NCBI GenBank assembly: GCA_020058145.1
Contig: JAGVEP010000134.1
Location: forward strand, 1-16,680
DNA: 16,680 bases
Direction: 5' to 3'
Source: Phycisphaerae bacterium
GTDB lineage: Bacteria; Planctomycetota; Phycisphaerae; UBA1845; Fen-1342
This document shows positions 14,660-16,680 of the stretch, one piece after another (position 1 is the first letter of the stretch; every line of letters begins with the position of its first letter). The translations under genes were made by a program, and so were the position numbers. The notes beneath the pieces were generated by a model that made no database searches, had not been told where the DNA came from, and saw only the letters and a list, made by a program, of their open reading frames with translations.

Positions 14660-14675
14660 GCGGCGATAAGGACTT

Positions 14676-14697
14676 ACGATCGTTGCGGCACGATCGT
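14676..14697. repeat. Paired ACGATCGT palindromes upstream of the FG-GAP gene
   Basis: The 8-bp palindrome ACGATCGT occurs at 14676-14683 and 14690-14697, separated by TGCGGC. The copies are both direct and inverted repeats of each other, so DNA could bind a dimer at each site and RNA could form an 8-bp stem with a 6-nt loop. It lies 31-52 nt before the FG-GAP start codon, in the likely untranslated leader. Confidence 0.4.
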
Positions 14698-14812
14698 GAG
14701 GCAGAATCTCCGCATACAGCATTATCGCACATGAAGTCTACCCGCCGCCAAGTGACCGGTCAACGATAACGGGATTTAGGCAAGGCGCGCACGGCCCAGC
14801 CGCACCGACGAC

Positions 14813-14841
14813 TTAACGCCGGTCCAAGCCTCAGTTACGAT
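14813..14841 (+). promoter_or_regulatory. Possible sigma70-type promoter for the DUF1015 gene
   Basis: TTAACG (14813-14818) and TACGAT (14836-14841), each 4 of 6 to consensus, are separated by exactly 17 bp. The start would be near 14848, about 78 nt before ATG 14926. Consensus match only. Confidence 0.35.
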
Positions 14842-14925
14842 ACACGCAGTGTCCGCGCGCCCCGCGGGGAGCGTCCCCACACGGCGTGCGTGACATACGT
14901 CCGAAAACAGCCAGGAACTCAAACC

Positions 14926-16215
14926 ATGAGCGTTGTCAGACCACTGCCTGGGATTCGGTATGCAACCGACAAATCGCGGGACATCTCCGCTCTGCTCGCG
15001 CCGCCCTATGACGTGCTCGACGACACGGGTAAGGCCGAGTTCCAGGCCCGCCACCCGAAAAACTTCGTCGTGATCGACCTGCCCCACATGCCGCCCAAGT
15101 CGGCCGGCCCGGCGGCCGTGTATCAAGCGGCCCGCACGACGCTGGATTCCTGGCTGCGCGACGGAACGATGGTCCGGGACCGCGAGCCCGCCATCTACGT
15201 CTACCACCAGTCCTACCGCTTCGCCGGCACGGCGTACGTCCGCAAGATGTTCTTCGCCCGGCTCAAGCTCGAGCCTTTCGGCGAGGGGAGCATCTTCCCG
15301 CACGAGCGGACCTTCGGTGGGCCGAAAGAAGACCGCCTCGCGCTCACCAAAGCCACGCAGGCCAATCTGAGCCCGATCTTTGGTTTGTATGAGGACGGGC
15401 AAAACGTCGTCGCCAAGCGGCTTGAACGCGCTCTGACCCCAGAACCCACGGCCGTGGGCACGTTCGACGGCGTCGAGAACCGGCTCTGGAAGATCACCGA
15501 CCAGGCCACGATCGACGAAGTGTCCAAGCTGATGGCTCCGAAGCCGACCTACATCGCCGACGGGCACCATCGCTGCGGCACCGGGATGATGTACCGCGAT
15601 TGGCTGGTCTCTCAGCAGGGTGCGTTGCCACCCGAGCACCCCGCGAACTACGTATTGTGCGTCTTCTGCGCGATGGAAGACCCGGGCCTGCTGATCCTGC
15701 CGACGCACCGGATCCTGCCCGGCGTGCAGGTGTCTGCCGACACGTTCCGTGGTGACAACGCCATCCAAGTCACGCCGCTGGATGTGCGGGGGGCGACCGA
15801 AGCCATCCAGGCCCTCGCCAAGTTCGGCCCGCAGGCCATCGGACTCTTCAATGGCATGAGCGGCGCATACTGGGCGGTGAAACCAACGTCGCCCGACATC
15901 CTCGACCCGCTCGAGCCCGCGCGGACACCGGCGTGGCGGCGGCTCGGCCTCGCCTTCCTGCACGCCTACGTGCTGGACCGCGTGGTGACCCCCAAGCTCT
16001 GCGGCGGCCAGGAAGTCGAAATCAAATACATCAAGTCGGACGATGACGCGGTTAACGCGGGTCGAGCGACCAAAGGCTCCGCATTCCTGCTGCAGCCAAC
16101 GACGATGGAGGAGTTGCGGTCGGTGTGCAGCGCCGGCGACCTGATGCCCCAGAAGAGCACCTACTTCTATCCGAAGCTCGCCAGCGGACTGGTAGTAAAC
16201 CCGCTGACGATGTAG
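14926..16215 (+). CDS. DUF1015 family protein
   Basis: 429 residues, cytoplasmic, no signal peptide. The family's conserved blocks are visible: VVRPLPGIRYATDK at the N-terminus, LLAPPYDVLDD (APPYDV at 25-30), FPHERTFGGPKEDRL (HERTF at 126-130), the central YIADGHHRCGT (ADGHHR at 211-216), and the C-terminal FLLQPTTMEEL plus MPQKSTYFYPKLASGLV. Conserved His, Asp and Glu residues suggest an enzyme, but the reaction is not known to me. ATG 14926 has AGGA 9 nt upstream and matches the family's N-terminus; an upstream in-frame codon at 14890 is less likely. It is apparently monocistronic, divergent from the FG-GAP gene and convergent with the right-edge gene, so the neighbourhood offers no clue to function. 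Confidence 0.9.
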   Translation: MSVVRPLPGIRYATDKSRDISALLAPPYDVLDDTGKAEFQARHPKNFVVIDLPHMPPKSAGPAAVYQAARTTLDSWLRDGTMVRDREPAIYVYHQSYRFAGTAYVRKMFFARLKLEPFGEGSIFPHERTFGGPKEDRLALTKATQANLSPIFGLYEDGQNVVAKRLERALTPEPTAVGTFDGVENRLWKITDQATIDEVSKLMAPKPTYIADGHHRCGTGMMYRDWLVSQQGALPPEHPANYVLCVFCAMEDPGLLILPTHRILPGVQVSADTFRGDNAIQVTPLDVRGATEAIQALAKFGPQAIGLFNGMSGAYWAVKPTSPDILDPLEPARTPAWRRLGLAFLHAYVLDRVVTPKLCGGQEVEIKYIKSDDDAVNAGRATKGSAFLLQPTTMEELRSVCSAGDLMPQKSTYFYPKLASGLVVNPLTM

Positions 16216-16232
16216 GGCGGGCTCGGCCCGCC
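16216..16232. terminator. Short GC hairpin between convergent genes
   Basis: GGCGGGC-TCG-GCCCGCC, a perfect 7-bp stem with a 3-nt loop, starts immediately after the DUF1015 stop and ends 6 bp before the end of the oppositely oriented gene. There is no T-tract, so its strength as an intrinsic terminator is uncertain. Confidence 0.5.
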
Positions 16233-16238
16233 GCTCAA

Positions 16239-16680
16239 CTAGGGTGCGTTTTCGGCTTCCCCCGGCTCGTCCGCCGCCGCGGCCAGGGCAAAATCCTGTC
16301 CCACCGCTTTCTGCAGCAGGTCCACCCACTTCTCCCACTCGCTGCGCATGCCGGCGGTATTCAATTTACGCATACTGTCGGCCACCGCGGGAGCCTTGTC
16401 CGGTTTCAGCAGCCCCGCGAAGAGCTCCTCGCCCGCCAGAATCAGCCGTTCCGTCGCGTTGCGCAGCTCCAGAAGATCGCGGCTGCCAGCGCGCTCATGT
16501 ACCGCCGCCAGCTTCGTGCTGCCGGCGGTGTAGGTCTCCACGGCGTATTTGAGCAACGTCGCCGTGGCAATCGTCAGACGTTTCTTCTCGCCTTCGTCCA
16601 ATATCCCCAGGACGCTCTTGGCGAGGCGCAGCCCGCCGTCGTCGGCCCCCGCGGCGGTCGGGTTGCCGGCGGCGCACTGG
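16239..16680 (-). CDS. Unrecognised helical protein, 5' end beyond right edge
   Basis: A leftward frame is open from the right edge to TAG at 16239-16241 (147 codons visible). I do not recognise the family. The visible part begins QCAAGNPTAAGADDGGLRLAK and is predicted largely alpha-helical, with charged heptad-like stretches (SRDLLELRNATERLILAGEELFAGLLK and SEWEKWVDLLQKAVGQDF). It ends in an acidic Ala/Glu/Pro tail. The Cys near the visible start is not preceded by enough sequence to test for a lipobox. A TTG at 16601 could be read as a start, but the frame upstream of it is equally coding-like, so the true start is probably outside. Convergent with the DUF1015 gene. Confidence 0.6.
   Translation of the reverse strand, partial: QCAAGNPTAAGADDGGLRLAKSVLGILDEGEKKRLTIATATLLKYAVETYTAGSTKLAAVHERAGSRDLLELRNATERLILAGEELFAGLLKPDKAPAVADSMRKLNTAGMRSEWEKWVDLLQKAVGQDFALAAAADEPGEAENAP

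Noticed and set aside
13416..14669. A 417-codon rightward open frame antisense to the FG-GAP gene
   Set aside because: It covers the lipoprotein signal and calcium-loop region of a real gene; no signal, domain or ribosome-binding site of its own.
14776..16338. A 520-codon leftward open frame antisense to DUF1015
   Set aside because: Opposite a clear DUF1015 protein and running across the convergent hairpin; composition typical of a shadow frame.
1..16680. A defence island, prophage or biosynthetic gene cluster
   Set aside because: The genes are housekeeping or lone metabolic enzymes with uniform GC-rich codon use; no integrase, transposase, nuclease-helicase set or megasynthase is present.

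Overview
The window is a GC-rich stretch of bacterial chromosome with strongly GC-biased third codon positions. I infer a Planctomycetota-like organism, probably near the Phycisphaerae. The reasons are an infB/ylxP/rbfA block continuing into a divergent endonuclease III-like gene, a GT4 plus GH57 glycogen pair, a giant lipidated FG-GAP protein rich in Asp-Pro-Asn, and several palindromic intergenic elements. No rRNA, tRNA, CRISPR array, transposase or phage gene was recognised, so this looks like a core chromosomal region rather than an island.

Layout, left to right. (1) A leftward translation operon (about 5237 to 1) reads infB, a DUF503/ylxP gene, rbfA, an HhH-GPD endonuclease III-like gene with a histone-like basic tail, and an exported TPR protein that runs off the left edge. 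Spacings are 33 bp or less, and the last junction is a GTGA overlap. (2) A 497-bp divergent intergenic region (5238-5734) carries a good sigma70-type promoter for the rightward side. (3) A rightward two-gene unit holds a GT4/GT5-type glycogen/starch synthase-like glycosyltransferase and a GH57 alpha-amylase-like enzyme. (4) A 158-bp palindromic, possibly MITE-like element (8295-8452) separates GH57 from a convergent NUDIX hydrolase and supplies both stop codons. (5) Divergent from NUDIX is hutU (urocanate hydratase), with a paired 14-bp dyad upstream. (6) A near-perfect 28-bp inverted repeat separates hutU from a convergent gene for a roughly 1290-residue FG-GAP lipoprotein. (7) Divergent from that is a rightward DUF1015 gene, which ends in a hairpin facing a leftward gene of unknown function cut by the right edge.

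How the genes work together. The leftward cluster couples translation initiation (IF-2) with 30S maturation (RbfA), plus a putative DNA-lesion recognition protein. GT4 and GH57 probably act together on alpha-glucan (glycogen) synthesis and remodelling. hutU is a lone histidine-catabolism step here, with no hutH, hutI or hutG beside it.

The most unusual features are the stop-codon-supplying inverted-repeat element, a pair of hairpins embedded in frame within the FG-GAP coding sequence, and the endonuclease III homologue that has lost its catalytic lysine and iron-sulfur cysteines. I did not find a clear multi-gene novel defence or biosynthetic system.
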